Assembly (NCBI RefSeq): GCF_002217755.1
Contig: NZ_BCFL01000016.1
Span: 1,098,319 to 1,162,318 of the forward strand
Reading direction: 5' to 3'
Origin: Streptomyces hyaluromycini
GTDB lineage: Bacteria > Actinomycetota > Actinomycetes > Streptomycetales > Streptomycetaceae
DNA: 64,000 bases
The translations under genes were made by a program, and so were the position numbers. Positions 17,208 through 26,395 of the stretch are shown one piece after another (position 1 is the stretch's first letter; each line of letters begins with the position of its first letter). Below the pieces are notes generated by a model. That model worked only from the letters and a program-made list of their open reading frames with translations, had not been told where the DNA came from and made no database searches.

Positions 17208-17234
17208 GGACGCCGGCGGCCTGCGCCGCGGGCA

Positions 17235-18020
17235 TCACCCCAGGTCGGTGGCGATGCCGGCGGCGGCCGCGCGCAGCGGCGGAAGAAGTCCCTCGATGTC
17301 GGCGTGCCCGAGCCGGGTGCCCGGCGCCGAGACGGTGACCGCGGCCACGCACACTCCGGCCGGGTCACGGACCGGCATGCCGATCGCATGCACCTCGGCG
17401 ACGCTCTCGTCGAAGTTGAGGGCGTATCCCCGGGCCCGGCTGACGGCCAGGTCGGCCAGGAGGGCTTCGAGGTCGGGGAGAGTGCGGGGGGTGAGGCGGC
17501 TGAGGCCCTGCGGGTAGCGCATCCGTACCGTCTCGGGGGGCAGTTCGGCGAGCAGCGCCTTGCCTCCGGCCGCACCGTACGCCGCCAGATGGTCACCCGT
17601 GCGCGCGGCGACCCGCAGCGTGCGCGGACCTTCCGCCCCGTCGAGGAAGAAGGCGTCGGGCCCGTCGAGGACGAGCAGGTTGGCCGTCTCCTGGGTGGCC
17701 TCGCGCAGCGCCTCCAGATGCGGGCGCGCGACCCGGATCAGCGCCCGTTCGTCGACCATGCCGCGCGCCAGCGCGAGCAGCGCGGGACCGAGCCGGTACC
17801 GCTTTCCACCTAGCTCCTGCTCCACGAAGCCGTGCGTGCGCAGGGTGGACAGCAGGCGGTGTGCCGTCGAACGCGCGATGCCCAGGTGATCGCTGACGTC
17901 CGTGAGCCGCACGGACTCGCGCCCGCGCAGAAACAGCAGCGTGCGCAGGGCGTTGGCCACGGAGGCGGCGCCGTAGGGGTCCCGGGCGGACGTGTCTGAC
18001 GCAGAGTCGCTTTTCGGCAT
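17235..18020 (-). CDS. IclR family transcriptional regulator
   Basis: 261 residues. Winged helix with VRLTDVSDHLGIARSTAHRL and an effector domain with YGAAGGKALLAELPPE and GMPVRDPAGVCVAAVTVSAP. ATG at 18020 is chosen: TAGTAT (18028-18033, reverse strand) ends seven bases upstream, the leaderless pattern; an ATG at 18041 lacks a good ribosome site. It is divergent from the MFS-decarboxylase-dehydrogenase genes, which it likely controls in response to an aromatic acid. The intergenic dyad TTGCGGAACAA (near 18042-18052) could be its operator. Confidence 0.9.
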   Translation of the reverse strand: MPKSDSASDTSARDPYGAASVANALRTLLFLRGRESVRLTDVSDHLGIARSTAHRLLSTLRTHGFVEQELGGKRYRLGPALLALARGMVDERALIRVARPHLEALREATQETANLLVLDGPDAFFLDGAEGPRTLRVAARTGDHLAAYGAAGGKALLAELPPETVRMRYPQGLSRLTPRTLPDLEALLADLAVSRARGYALNFDESVAEVHAIGMPVRDPAGVCVAAVTVSAPGTRLGHADIEGLLPPLRAAAAGIATDLG

Positions 18021-18120
18021 AGCAGAAATACTAGTCGGCATTGTTCCGCAAGGTGGGAGTACTTCCTACGGTAGGCCCACGAAAGGCACCGACCGTCCCC
18101 GCCCGCCCTGGAGAGCCGCC

Positions 18121-19608
18121 ATGCAGTCCGAAACCGCAGACACCCCACCCCCCGTGGCGCCGGCCGAGCCGGACCGAGCCGTCGACGCACCCGGCCGGAG
18201 GATCAGGCCCTGGCACAGCCTGTGGCTGCTGCTGATGCTCGGCTGGACGGTGAGCGCGGCCGACCGCTCCGTCACCGGACCTGTCGTCACCTGGATGATC
18301 GACAACAACGTCGGCTTCCTCGCCGACGCCGACCGCCCCTACGCGCTGGGCGGTCTGATCGGCGGCCTGTTCTTCGCCGGCTACATGCTCACCCAGTTCC
18401 CCGGCGGCTACCTGGGCGACCGGTACGGCCACCGGACCCTGATCGTGGTCAGCCTCGTCTGGGCCGGTATCGCCACCCTGGTCACCGGGCTCATCGGCGG
18501 ACTCGTGACGTTCATCGTCGTACGCGTCGTCACCGGCCTCGGGGAAGGCGCCTACTACTCCAACGACCGCACGGTCATCACCGAGACGACCCCGGAACGC
18601 CAGCGCAGCCTCGGCCTGGGCGTGGTCATCACCGGTCTGGCCCTCGGCATCACCATCGCCACCGTCTTCACGCCGGACTTCATCGACCTGGGCAAGCTGT
18701 GGCTGCCCGACGTCGACGCCTGGCGGATGACCTTCTACATCCTCGGCACCGCCACCCTGCTGGCGGCCGCCGCCCTCGCCTGGCGGTTCCGCAGGGACCT
18801 GAGCGCCCGCGTGGTGGGGCGCGCCACGCTGCACCTGGCCGGATACTCCGCGGTCTCCCTCGCCCTGATCATGGCCGTCTACCTGCTGGGCACCCGGGCC
18901 GGTCTTTCGGATCTGTGGATCGCCGTGCTGGAGGTCGTCCTCGCCGTCGGCGTGGTGCTGTTCGCCCTGGCCCGCAAGGGCGAGGAACTCGGGCCGGTCC
19001 TGAAGAACCGCAGCCTCTTCCTGATCTACCTCTCGTACATCGCGGTGCTGTGGAACCTGTGGTTCTTGAGCTTCTGGTCGGTGTCGATCGTCGCGGGCGC
19101 CGCCCACTCCTCCTTCGCCAACGCCGCGCTGACCGCGGGTTTCAACGCGGGCGCCGGCATCCTCGGCTTCCCGACCGGCGGCTGGCTCTCGGATCTCGCG
19201 GTACGCCGCGGCTGGGGCCGCAAGCCCATGCTGCTGTCCTTCACCGGCATACAGGCCGTGCTCACCGTGGTGTTCGCCTGGTACCTCGCCGCCGCCGGCA
19301 AGCCGTCGCTGCTGGTCATGGGGGTGCTGCTGTTCACCGCGAGCCTGTTCTTCAACGCGCTGCAGCCCATCGGACACGCCCTCACCGCCGAGCTCGCCCC
19401 GCCGCGGCTGCGCGGTTCGGCCTTCGGCATGCAGAACCTCATCGGGGAGACGGGCGCCGTGCTGTCGCCCGCCGTCGGCGGGGTGCTGCGCGACCAGACC
19501 GGTGGCTGGACGGCGGCGGTGTGGCTGGACGCCGCGATCATCGTCGCCGGGTTCTGCCTGCTGATACCGGTACGCGACCCGCGCCGCGGCGGCGGTACGC
19601 CGACCTGA
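18121..19608 (+). CDS. MFS transporter (aromatic acid/carboxylate-type)
   Basis: 495 residues with about 12 membrane helices. The A-motif GGYLGDRYGHRTL follows helix 2, and TGLGEGAYYSNDRTVITETT in helix 4 resembles anion:cation symporter MFS proteins. Given that decarboxylase and dehydrogenase genes for benzoylformate-like compounds follow, it probably imports mandelate or a related aromatic acid. ATG at 18121 has GGAG upstream. It is first in the operon opposite the IclR gene. Confidence 0.85.
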   Translation: MQSETADTPPPVAPAEPDRAVDAPGRRIRPWHSLWLLLMLGWTVSAADRSVTGPVVTWMIDNNVGFLADADRPYALGGLIGGLFFAGYMLTQFPGGYLGDRYGHRTLIVVSLVWAGIATLVTGLIGGLVTFIVVRVVTGLGEGAYYSNDRTVITETTPERQRSLGLGVVITGLALGITIATVFTPDFIDLGKLWLPDVDAWRMTFYILGTATLLAAAALAWRFRRDLSARVVGRATLHLAGYSAVSLALIMAVYLLGTRAGLSDLWIAVLEVVLAVGVVLFALARKGEELGPVLKNRSLFLIYLSYIAVLWNLWFLSFWSVSIVAGAAHSSFANAALTAGFNAGAGILGFPTGGWLSDLAVRRGWGRKPMLLSFTGIQAVLTVVFAWYLAAAGKPSLLVMGVLLFTASLFFNALQPIGHALTAELAPPRLRGSAFGMQNLIGETGAVLSPAVGGVLRDQTGGWTAAVWLDAAIIVAGFCLLIPVRDPRRGGGTPT

Positions 19609-19637
19609 TGGCCGACCCGTCCGGAAACCCGTGTCAC

Positions 19638-19664
19638 GGCGCCGGAGATCCCGGTCCCGGCGCC
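19638..19664 (+). promoter_or_regulatory. Intra-operon hairpin, 8-bp arms
   Basis: GGCGCCGG and CCGGCGCC flank an 11-base loop in the 89-base gap between the MFS and decarboxylase genes. It may protect or partly terminate the mRNA, setting different levels for transporter and enzymes. Functional role is inferred. Confidence 0.35.
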
Positions 19665-19697
19665 CGAAACCCCGTCACGAAAGAGGAACCCCCCACC

Positions 19698-21329
19698 ATG
19701 CGAACTGTGCGAGACGCCGCCTTCGACGTCCTGCGCCTGCACGGCCTCACCACCCTCTTCGCCAACCCGGGTTCGACCGAGGTGGCGCTGCTCACCGACC
19801 TGCCGGACGACCTGCACTTCGTCCTGGCCCTGCACGAGGGGTCGGTGGTCGGCGCCGCCACCGGCTGGGCCATCGCCCGCCAGGAGCCCGCCCTGGTCCT
19901 GCTGCACACCACGGCCGGACTGGGCAACGCCGTCGGCGCCCTGGCCACCGCCCGGGAGAACCGGGCGCCGCTGGTGGTACTGGTCGGCCAGCAGGACCGC
20001 CGCCACCTCGCCCAGGAGCCCTTCCTCGCCGGGCGGCTGGCGGGACTGGCCGGTGACTATCCGGTACGGGTGGAGACACCGGCGCGCGCCCAGGACGTAC
20101 CCGGCGCGATCGGCCGGGCGGCCCACGCGGCGCGCATCGGGCGGGGCCCGGCGCTGGTGGTGGTGCCGATGGACGACTGGGCGCAGCCGGCGGACGGCCT
20201 CCCGGTGCCCGCCCCGAGCGCGCTGCGGCAGGCCACCGGCGCCGACGCCGGCACGGTCCGGGAGGTGGCCGCCCTGCTGGACGCGGCCGCCAGTCCCGCG
20301 CTCGTCGTCGGAGCCGGCGCGGACGACGCGGCGACCTGGCGGGCGCTCACCGCGCTGGCCGAACGGCTGCGCTGCCCGGTGTGGCAGGAGCCGTTCGGGG
20401 CGCGCGCCGGCTTCCCGCAGGACCACCCGCTGTTCGCCGGGCATCTGCCCGCCGAACGCGGGCGGCTGCGCGCCACGCTCTTCCCGTACGACCTGGTGCT
20501 GGCCGTCGGCGCTCCGGTGCTGCGCCAGAACCTGTACGAGGACGGACCCCTGGCCGGCGCCGGGACGCGGCTGGCGATCGTGACCGACGACCCGGCCGAG
20601 GCACAGCGCGCGCCCGTCGACCTGGCCGTCGTCACGCCGCTGCCGGCGTTCTGCGGAGAGCTGGCCGCCGGTGTGCGGGCCCGCTCCGAGGCCCGGCCGC
20701 CGGTCCTTGACCGGCCGGCCGCGCCCCGCCCGCCGCGCGCGGGCGAGGACCTGCGCGCCCCCCAGGTCCTGGCCGCCCTCGCCGAACGGCTGCCACCGCA
20801 CACCGTCCTGGTGGAGGAGACCCCGTCCAGCCGCCCCGACCTGCACGCGCTCGTACCGGCCCGGCAGCCGCTCGGCTTCCTCAGCGCGGCGCAGGGCGGG
20901 CTCGGCTTCGCGCTGCCCGCCGCGATCGGGGTCCGCATGGCCGCTCCGGAGCGGCCGGTGGTCGCGGTCGTCGGCGACGGATCCTCGCTCTACCAGATCC
21001 AGTCTCTGTGGACGGCGGCCCACTACGGCGTCGGCGCACTCTTCGTCGTACTGGCCAACGGCCGCTACGCGGTCATGGACCAGCTCGCCGACCGGCACGG
21101 CGGCAAGCCGCCCTGGCCGGCCTTCGAGGAGATCAGCGTCTGCGGACTGGCCCGCTCACTGGGCTGCCCGGCCCGCCGGGTGACCGACGGTCCCGCCCTG
21201 CTCGCCGAACTCGACGCCCTGCTGCCGGACCTGGCGCACCGCACCGAACCACTCCTGCTGGAAGTGGCCGTGCGTCCCGACCGGCCGCTCGCACCCGACT
21301 CCCGCCTCGCCCCCAAGGAGCTCTCATGA
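19698..21329 (+). CDS. mdlC: Benzoylformate decarboxylase, thiamine diphosphate enzyme
   Basis: 543 residues. It decarboxylates benzoylformate (phenylglyoxylate) to benzaldehyde. Residues matching the Pseudomonas enzyme fall at the same numbers: Ser26 in FANPGSTEV, Glu47 in ALHEGS (cofactor activation) and His70 in LLHTTAG. The ThDP/Mg motif is GDGSSLYQIQSLWTAAHYGV ending in the Asn of VLANGRYAVMDQ. Other ThDP decarboxylases are possible, but the Ser/His pair and the following benzaldehyde-dehydrogenase-like gene favour this assignment. Its stop overlaps the dehydrogenase start (ATGA). Confidence 0.82.
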   Translation: MRTVRDAAFDVLRLHGLTTLFANPGSTEVALLTDLPDDLHFVLALHEGSVVGAATGWAIARQEPALVLLHTTAGLGNAVGALATARENRAPLVVLVGQQDRRHLAQEPFLAGRLAGLAGDYPVRVETPARAQDVPGAIGRAAHAARIGRGPALVVVPMDDWAQPADGLPVPAPSALRQATGADAGTVREVAALLDAAASPALVVGAGADDAATWRALTALAERLRCPVWQEPFGARAGFPQDHPLFAGHLPAERGRLRATLFPYDLVLAVGAPVLRQNLYEDGPLAGAGTRLAIVTDDPAEAQRAPVDLAVVTPLPAFCGELAAGVRARSEARPPVLDRPAAPRPPRAGEDLRAPQVLAALAERLPPHTVLVEETPSSRPDLHALVPARQPLGFLSAAQGGLGFALPAAIGVRMAAPERPVVAVVGDGSSLYQIQSLWTAAHYGVGALFVVLANGRYAVMDQLADRHGGKPPWPAFEEISVCGLARSLGCPARRVTDGPALLAELDALLPDLAHRTEPLLLEVAVRPDRPLAPDSRLAPKELS

Positions 21330-22786
21330 CCATCGCCCGTGACCTGTTCATCGGCGGCAAGGACGTGCCCGCCGCGTCCGGCCGTACCGAGGAGGACATC
21401 AACCCGTACACCGGCGAGGTGTACGCGACCGTCGCCGCCGCCGGGCCGGAGGACGTACGGCGGGCCGTGGACGCCGCCGACGCGGCGTTCGCCGAGTGGG
21501 CGGCGCTCGCGCCCTTCGCCCGCCGGGCGATCTTCCTCAGGGCCGCCGACCTGCTGGACGCACGGGCCGAGGAGGTGGCCGGACTGATGGCGGACGAGGC
21601 CGGCGGCACCCGCCCCTGGGCCTACTTCAACGTCGCGCTCGGCGCGAACATCCTGCGTGAGGCGGCGGCCGCGGTCACCGCCCCGCGCGGGGAGGTGCTG
21701 AGCGCCCAGGAGCAGGGTGCGCTGGGCCTCGCGGTGCGCGAACCGCTGGGCGTGGTCGCCGCGTTCGCGCCGTGGAACGCGCCGGTCATCCTCGGCATCC
21801 GGGCGGTGGCGGCGCCGCTGGCGGCCGGGAACACGGTGGTGGTGAAACCGAGTGAGGACGCGCCGATCGCCTGCGGACTGCTGGTGGCCGACGTGCTGCG
21901 GGCGGCCGGGCTGCCCGACGGCGTGCTCAACGTGGTCACCAACGCCCGCGAGGACGCGCCCGAGATCGCCGAGGTGCTCATCGCCGACCCGCGGGTGCGG
22001 GCGGTGAACTTCACCGGCTCCACCGAGGTGGGCCGGATCATCGGCGGTCACGCGGCCCGCCATCTCAAGCCCGCCGTGCTGGAGCTGGGCGGCAAGAACG
22101 CGGTGATCGTGCTGGCGGACGCGGACGTGGACTACGCGGTCGACGCGGTCGCGTTCAGCGTGTTCATGAACTCCGGGCAGATCTGCATGTCCGGCGACCG
22201 CATCCTGGTCCACGAGTCACTGGCGGACGCGTTCTCCCGCAGGTTCACCGCGAAGGCCGCCTCGCTGCGGGCGGGCGACCCGGGCGATCCGGGAACCGTG
22301 GTCGGCCCGCTGGTCAGCGCGCGTTCCGCGCACCGGGTGGCGAGGCTGGTCGGGGACGCGGTGGCGAAGGGGGCCACGGTGCTGGCCGGCGGCGGGGAAC
22401 CGGTGGGCGCGCTGCACCCGGCGACCGTGCTCACCGACGTACCCGAGGCCGCGGACCTCTATCACGCGGAGGTCTTCGGCCCGGTCTGCGTCATCGAGAG
22501 CTTCCCCGACGACGACACGGCCGTGGCCCTCGCCAACGCCACGAACCAGGGTCTGACCTGCGGCATCATCACCGAGAACGCCACCCATGGACTGGCCGTG
22601 GCCCGGCGTGTCCGCACCGGCATCGTGCACATCAACGACCAGTCCGTCGCCGACGAGCCACAGGCCCCGTTCGGCGGCGTACAGGCCTCCGGTTACGGCC
22701 GCTTCGGCGGGCGCTGGGGCATCGAGGCGTTCTCCAACACCCGCTGGGTGACCATCGCCACCCAGCACGCCCACTACCCCTTCTGA
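21326..22786 (+). CDS. Aldehyde dehydrogenase, probable benzaldehyde dehydrogenase
   Basis: 486 residues, complete ALDH: Rossmann part with APWNAPVILGIRAVAAPLAA, VVVKPSEDAP, NFTGSTEVGRIIGG, catalytic Glu in LELGGKNAV, catalytic Cys in NSGQICMSGDR, and EVFGPVCVIESF. It oxidises an aldehyde to the acid with NAD(P). The start overlaps the decarboxylase stop with AAGGAG upstream, so the two are translationally coupled and benzaldehyde can be passed on to benzoate. A benzoate-degrading pathway is not in the window. Confidence 0.88.
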   Translation: MTIARDLFIGGKDVPAASGRTEEDINPYTGEVYATVAAAGPEDVRRAVDAADAAFAEWAALAPFARRAIFLRAADLLDARAEEVAGLMADEAGGTRPWAYFNVALGANILREAAAAVTAPRGEVLSAQEQGALGLAVREPLGVVAAFAPWNAPVILGIRAVAAPLAAGNTVVVKPSEDAPIACGLLVADVLRAAGLPDGVLNVVTNAREDAPEIAEVLIADPRVRAVNFTGSTEVGRIIGGHAARHLKPAVLELGGKNAVIVLADADVDYAVDAVAFSVFMNSGQICMSGDRILVHESLADAFSRRFTAKAASLRAGDPGDPGTVVGPLVSARSAHRVARLVGDAVAKGATVLAGGGEPVGALHPATVLTDVPEAADLYHAEVFGPVCVIESFPDDDTAVALANATNQGLTCGIITENATHGLAVARRVRTGIVHINDQSVADEPQAPFGGVQASGYGRFGGRWGIEAFSNTRWVTIATQHAHYPF

Positions 22787-22787
22787 G

Positions 22788-22913
22788 CGAAGCGCTCCGC
22801 TGGAAGTGCCGCGATGTGCCGTCTGCGGCGCCGTCGTGGCTGGTCGCGCCCACGCGGCGGAGCCGCATATGGATACAGCCCCGCGCCCCTTTGGGGCGCT
22901 GCGGAACCGCAGC
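22788..22913. repeat. Intergenic repeat family copy A with terminator hairpin
   Basis: Between convergent genes. Shares GCGCTCCGCTGG, CTGCGGCGCCGT, GTGGCTGGTCGCGC and a CCGCGCCCC...GGGGCGCTG end with copies at 30240 and 41785. Its hairpin GCGCCCC-TTT-GGGGCGC (22883-22899) would work on both strands as a terminator. Confidence 0.8.
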
Positions 22914-22931
22914 GGACTTCGCCTGCCCCGC

Positions 22932-24071
22932 TCAGGCCGGGCCGACCACCGCCGCCAGCCGGTGGACGTCCTTCGCCGTGCCCGTGACGCCCGACAGGAA
23001 GCCCTGCGCCCGCGGTGACGCGGTCTCCGTCAGCCAGGTCGGGTCGATGTCGCAGACGGCCACCCGGACGCCCGTGCCCGCCAGGGCCAGGGGCAGGGTG
23101 TGGACGACGGTCGACGGGAAGCTCAGGATCGTGCGGCCGATGGGGCCGCGGCGGGCGATCAGTTCCAGGGGGAGGTCCGGGCGGACTATCTCCAGGCCCG
23201 TCTCGGCCGCCAGGCGGTGGAGTTTCTCCGTGCTCTCGCGGCGGTGGGCGAAGTAGCGGGTCGCGCCGTGGGTCTTGGCCAGGGTCTGGACGGCCTCCAG
23301 GTAGCGGTCGCCGTCCACGACGCCCGTCTCCACCAGGGAGGTACCGACCATGTCGGCGCCCTTGGTGATGCGCGGCGGGCCGAAGCGGGCGCGGGTCCAG
23401 CCGAAGTCGTTCGCGGTGACCGTCACCCCCGCCGGCGTCTCCGTCATCGGCATGGAGGAGAAGACCTCCACCCGGCGGCGGGCGCTGGGCGTCAGACGGC
23501 GGCGGGCGGAGGAGGAGACCGGGGCGAACAGCAGGTCCCTGGCGCCCGGGCGGCCGCCCTTGCGGTGCCAGCGGACCAGGCGTTCGCCGCGCGCCAGCTG
23601 GGCGACGAACTCCATCGTCGCCGTGCCGTCGTCGACCACGACCAGGTCGCGGGCGCGGGTGATGGTCAGGAGCAGTTGTACGTAGCGGGAGAACGGGTCT
23701 CCCATCACGATGCGGTCGGCCCGGCGCAGCGAGCCCGCCAGGCCGCCGATCGTCTGGAAGGGGGCGGTGGTGCCGCCCCGTGCCTCCTCCCAGCGGACCC
23801 GGTATCCCTCGTCCCGGGCCAGGTCGGCCATGCGGCGCAGCTGGCCCCGGGTCATGGGGTCCGTCGGGGACAGGACGACGATCGTGAGTTCCGCGCCGGG
23901 TGCTGATATGCCGGATGCCGTGCGCCGTACCTGGCCGGGTACGGCCGGCATCGGGTCCGCCGACCCGCGCAGGGCGTGGACATGCGCCCACTCCAGCACG
24001 TTCAGCAGCTGCACCGGACTCTCGACGAACGCGAGTGTGTGGGGGCCGGTGTTCCCGGCGCGGGGGCTCAT
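22932..24071 (-). CDS. Polysialyltransferase-like / GT52-type surface glycan protein
   Basis: 379 residues. HTLAFVESPVQLLNVLEWAH at the N-terminus, then DRIVMGDPFSRYVQLLL, LVVVDDGTATMEFVAQLARG, RYFAHRRESTEKLHRLA and LSFPSTVVHTLPLALAGTGV. This pattern (VESP...QLLN, DDG, HRRE, PSTV) is shared with bacterial polysialyltransferase and GT52 proteins, which move sialic-acid-type sugars from CMP donors. It is last in the operon DUF6716-NeuA/HAD-NeuB-this gene, 38 bases behind neuB. The acceptor is unknown. The start has a poor RBS and relies on the preceding genes. Confidence 0.72.
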   Translation of the reverse strand: MSPRAGNTGPHTLAFVESPVQLLNVLEWAHVHALRGSADPMPAVPGQVRRTASGISAPGAELTIVVLSPTDPMTRGQLRRMADLARDEGYRVRWEEARGGTTAPFQTIGGLAGSLRRADRIVMGDPFSRYVQLLLTITRARDLVVVDDGTATMEFVAQLARGERLVRWHRKGGRPGARDLLFAPVSSSARRRLTPSARRRVEVFSSMPMTETPAGVTVTANDFGWTRARFGPPRITKGADMVGTSLVETGVVDGDRYLEAVQTLAKTHGATRYFAHRRESTEKLHRLAAETGLEIVRPDLPLELIARRGPIGRTILSFPSTVVHTLPLALAGTGVRVAVCDIDPTWLTETASPRAQGFLSGVTGTAKDVHRLAAVVGPA

Positions 24072-24109
24072 CGACGTACGACCGTCCCGTCGTCGTAACA
24101 ACAGAGGTG

Positions 24110-25045
24110 TCAGACCTGGACCGGCTCGCCGGCGGCCGCGGCGATCTCCGCCTCGGCGACGACGCCGGTGACGCGGCGCAGCTTCTTCATCGGGCCGAGC
24201 TCGGAGTCGTAGACCTTCTTGACGCCGTCGCCCAGGGAGGCCGAGATGGTGCGGATGTCGCGGACCAGGCGGGTCAGGCCCTGCGGCTCGACGGAGGCGG
24301 CCTGGTCGGAGCCCCACATGGCGCGGTCGAGGGTGATGTGGCGCTCGACGAAGGTGGCGCCGAGGGCGACCGCGGCGAGGGTGGTCTGCAGGCCGGTCTC
24401 GTGGCCGGAGTAGCCGATCGGGACGTTCGGGTACTCCTTCTCCAGCGTGTTGATCACGCGGAGGTTGAGCTCCTCGGCCTTCGCGGGGTACGTCGACGTG
24501 GCGTGGCAGAGCAGGATGTTGTCCGAGCCGAGGACCTCGACCGCGTGGCGGATCTGCTTCGGGGTGGACATGCCGGTGGAGAGGATGACCGAGCGGCCGG
24601 TGGCGCGCAGCGCCTTGAGGAGCTCGTCGTCCGTGAGGGACGCGGAGGCGACCTTGTGGGCGGGGACGTCGAACTTCTCCAGGAAGGCGACGGCCTCGGT
24701 GTCCCACGGGGAGGCGAACCAGGCGATGTTCTTGCTCTTGCAGTACTCGTCGATCTGGCGGTACTCGTCCTCACCGAACTCCACGCGGTGGCGGTAGTCG
24801 ATGTAGGTCATGCGGCCCCAGGGGGTGTCGCGCTCGATGTCCCACTGGTCGCGCGGGGTGCAGATCTCCGGGGTGCGCTTCTGGAACTTGACGGCGTCGC
24901 AGCCGGCCTCGGCGGCCACGTCGATCAGCTTGAAGGCGTTCTCCAGCTCACCGTTGTGGTTGATGCCGATCTCGCCGCAGATGTAGACGGGCTGGCCGGG
25001 ACCGACCTCACGGGAACCGAACGTGCGCAGACGGGAGTTGCTCAT
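24110..25045 (-). CDS. N-acetylneuraminate synthase family (NeuB-like), without SAF domain
   Basis: 311 residues. TIM-barrel synthase that condenses phosphoenolpyruvate with a six-carbon sugar to give a nonulosonic acid (sialic acid, Kdn or relatives). Seen: YICGEIGINHNGELENAFKL, AGCDAVKFQKRTPE, FASPWDTEAVAFLEKF, KVASASLTDDELL, ILSTGMS, LLCHATSTYPA, IGYSGHETGLQ and ERHITLDRAMWGSDQ. Usual NeuB has about 345 residues with a C-terminal antifreeze-like SAF domain; this protein stops before it, as many actinobacterial members do. It is cotranscribed with the CMP-transferase/HAD gene. With a HAD phosphatase present, a sugar-9-phosphate (Kdn-9-P) product is plausible. Confidence 0.9.
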   Translation of the reverse strand: MSNSRLRTFGSREVGPGQPVYICGEIGINHNGELENAFKLIDVAAEAGCDAVKFQKRTPEICTPRDQWDIERDTPWGRMTYIDYRHRVEFGEDEYRQIDEYCKSKNIAWFASPWDTEAVAFLEKFDVPAHKVASASLTDDELLKALRATGRSVILSTGMSTPKQIRHAVEVLGSDNILLCHATSTYPAKAEELNLRVINTLEKEYPNVPIGYSGHETGLQTTLAAVALGATFVERHITLDRAMWGSDQAASVEPQGLTRLVRDIRTISASLGDGVKKVYDSELGPMKKLRRVTGVVAEAEIAAAAGEPVQV

Positions 25046-25060
25046 GACTGTGGGGTTTCC

Positions 25061-26395
25061 TTACTTCGGGAGGGAATCGAGAGAGGGGCCGAGGATCCAG
25101 CTGGCGATCTCTCGGATCGCGCCGTCACCGCCGGGGAGGGTGGTGACCGCGCGTGCGGCGCCGCGTACGACGTCGTGGGCGCTCGCGACCGCCACGGGCC
25201 AGCCGGCGACGGCGAAGCACGGGAGGTCATTGACGTCGTTTCCGACGTAGAGCACGCGCTCGGGAGCGATGCCCTGCTCCTCGCACCACTGCTTGAGGGC
25301 GAGGTCCTTTCGGTCGATGCCGTGCAGGACCGGAATCTGTAGCTTCCGGGCCCGGGCGGCGACGACCGGGTTCTGCTCCGTGGAGAGGATCAGCATCTTC
25401 AGCCCGCTCTTGCGCAGGGCGGCGATGCCGAGTCCGTCGCCGCGGTGCACGGAGACGAACTCCTTTCCATCGGCGTCGATCAGCACCCGGTCGTCGGTCT
25501 GGGTGCCGTCGAAGTCCAGTACGACCGCGTCGACGTCGTCGGCGGTCGGGAGCGCGCCGGGGCGGTCCGCGTCGAAGAGCGGGGCCAGGGCGCGGGCGCG
25601 GGCCAGCTCGTGCGGGTCGTCGATCTCCAGGACGCGCGCGGGGTCGGTCCGCACCAGCTCGGTGTGGCCGAAGAAGCGGTGCTGGTGCTCGCGGAAGCCG
25701 TCGGCGCGCATCGCGTAGGCGGCGCCGGTCTCCAGGAAGTCCTGGGGGCGGTCCTGGCGGCGCGGGCGGAACGACTTGTCGTGGTTGACGCCGAAGCCGC
25801 CGCTGGCGGAGGCCTCGTCGGCGTCACCCACAGCCGGCACCGGCACCGGGGCGTGCACCTCGTCGCGCCAGACGAAGCCGTGGAAGGGGGCCACGGTCAG
25901 GGCCGTGTCGGCGCCGTTCTGGACGATCGCGCCGGCCACCCCGTCGATGTCCTCGCGGACGATGAACGGGCTGGTGCACTGCACGAGGAGGACCACGTCG
26001 ACCGTGGCGCCGTGCAGCGCCTCGTGGGCGTCCATGGCGTGCAGGACGGCGGCCTCGGAGGTGGCGGTGTCGCCGGCGATGGCGGCGGGGCGCAGCACGA
26101 CCTCGGCGCCGGCGGACCGGGCGGCCGCGGCGATCGCCTGGTCGTCGGTGGAGACGACCACGTCGGTGACCAGGCGGGAGGCGACGCACTCGCGGACCGC
26201 GCGGGCGACCAGCGGGACGCCGCCGACCGGGGCGAGGTTCTTGGCGGGCACGCCCTTGGAGCCGCCGCGGGCGGGGATCACGGCGAGGACGCGGGGCAGT
26301 GCGGTCGCTTCGGGGTGGGACATCGGCTCTGTTCCTTCGGCAGACACTGGCGCAGACGGCTCTGACTGCGCCTGGTGCGGGATCCGGTCGCTCAC
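25061..26395 (-). CDS. Bifunctional acylneuraminate cytidylyltransferase / HAD (KdsC-like) phosphatase
   Basis: 444 residues, two domains. Residues about 35-270 are a CMP-sugar synthetase (VLAVIPARGGSKGVPAKNLA, VVVSTDDQAIA, LVQCTSPFIVREDIDG, GAAYAMRADGF). Residues about 285-440 are a HAD phosphatase (VVLDFDGTQTDDRVLIDADG, VHRGDGLGIAALRKSG, ILSTEQN, YVGNDVNDLPC). One chain can thus remove the phosphate and activate the nonulosonate with CTP. Such fusions suit a pathway via a 9-phosphate, as for Kdn. GTG at 26395 overlaps the upstream stop (GTGA); an internal ATG at 26323 with AAGGA is an alternative. The donor it makes would feed the transferases around it. Confidence 0.88.
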   Translation of the reverse strand: MSDRIPHQAQSEPSAPVSAEGTEPMSHPEATALPRVLAVIPARGGSKGVPAKNLAPVGGVPLVARAVRECVASRLVTDVVVSTDDQAIAAAARSAGAEVVLRPAAIAGDTATSEAAVLHAMDAHEALHGATVDVVLLVQCTSPFIVREDIDGVAGAIVQNGADTALTVAPFHGFVWRDEVHAPVPVPAVGDADEASASGGFGVNHDKSFRPRRQDRPQDFLETGAAYAMRADGFREHQHRFFGHTELVRTDPARVLEIDDPHELARARALAPLFDADRPGALPTADDVDAVVLDFDGTQTDDRVLIDADGKEFVSVHRGDGLGIAALRKSGLKMLILSTEQNPVVAARARKLQIPVLHGIDRKDLALKQWCEEQGIAPERVLYVGNDVNDLPCFAVAGWPVAVASAHDVVRGAARAVTTLPGGDGAIREIASWILGPSLDSLPK

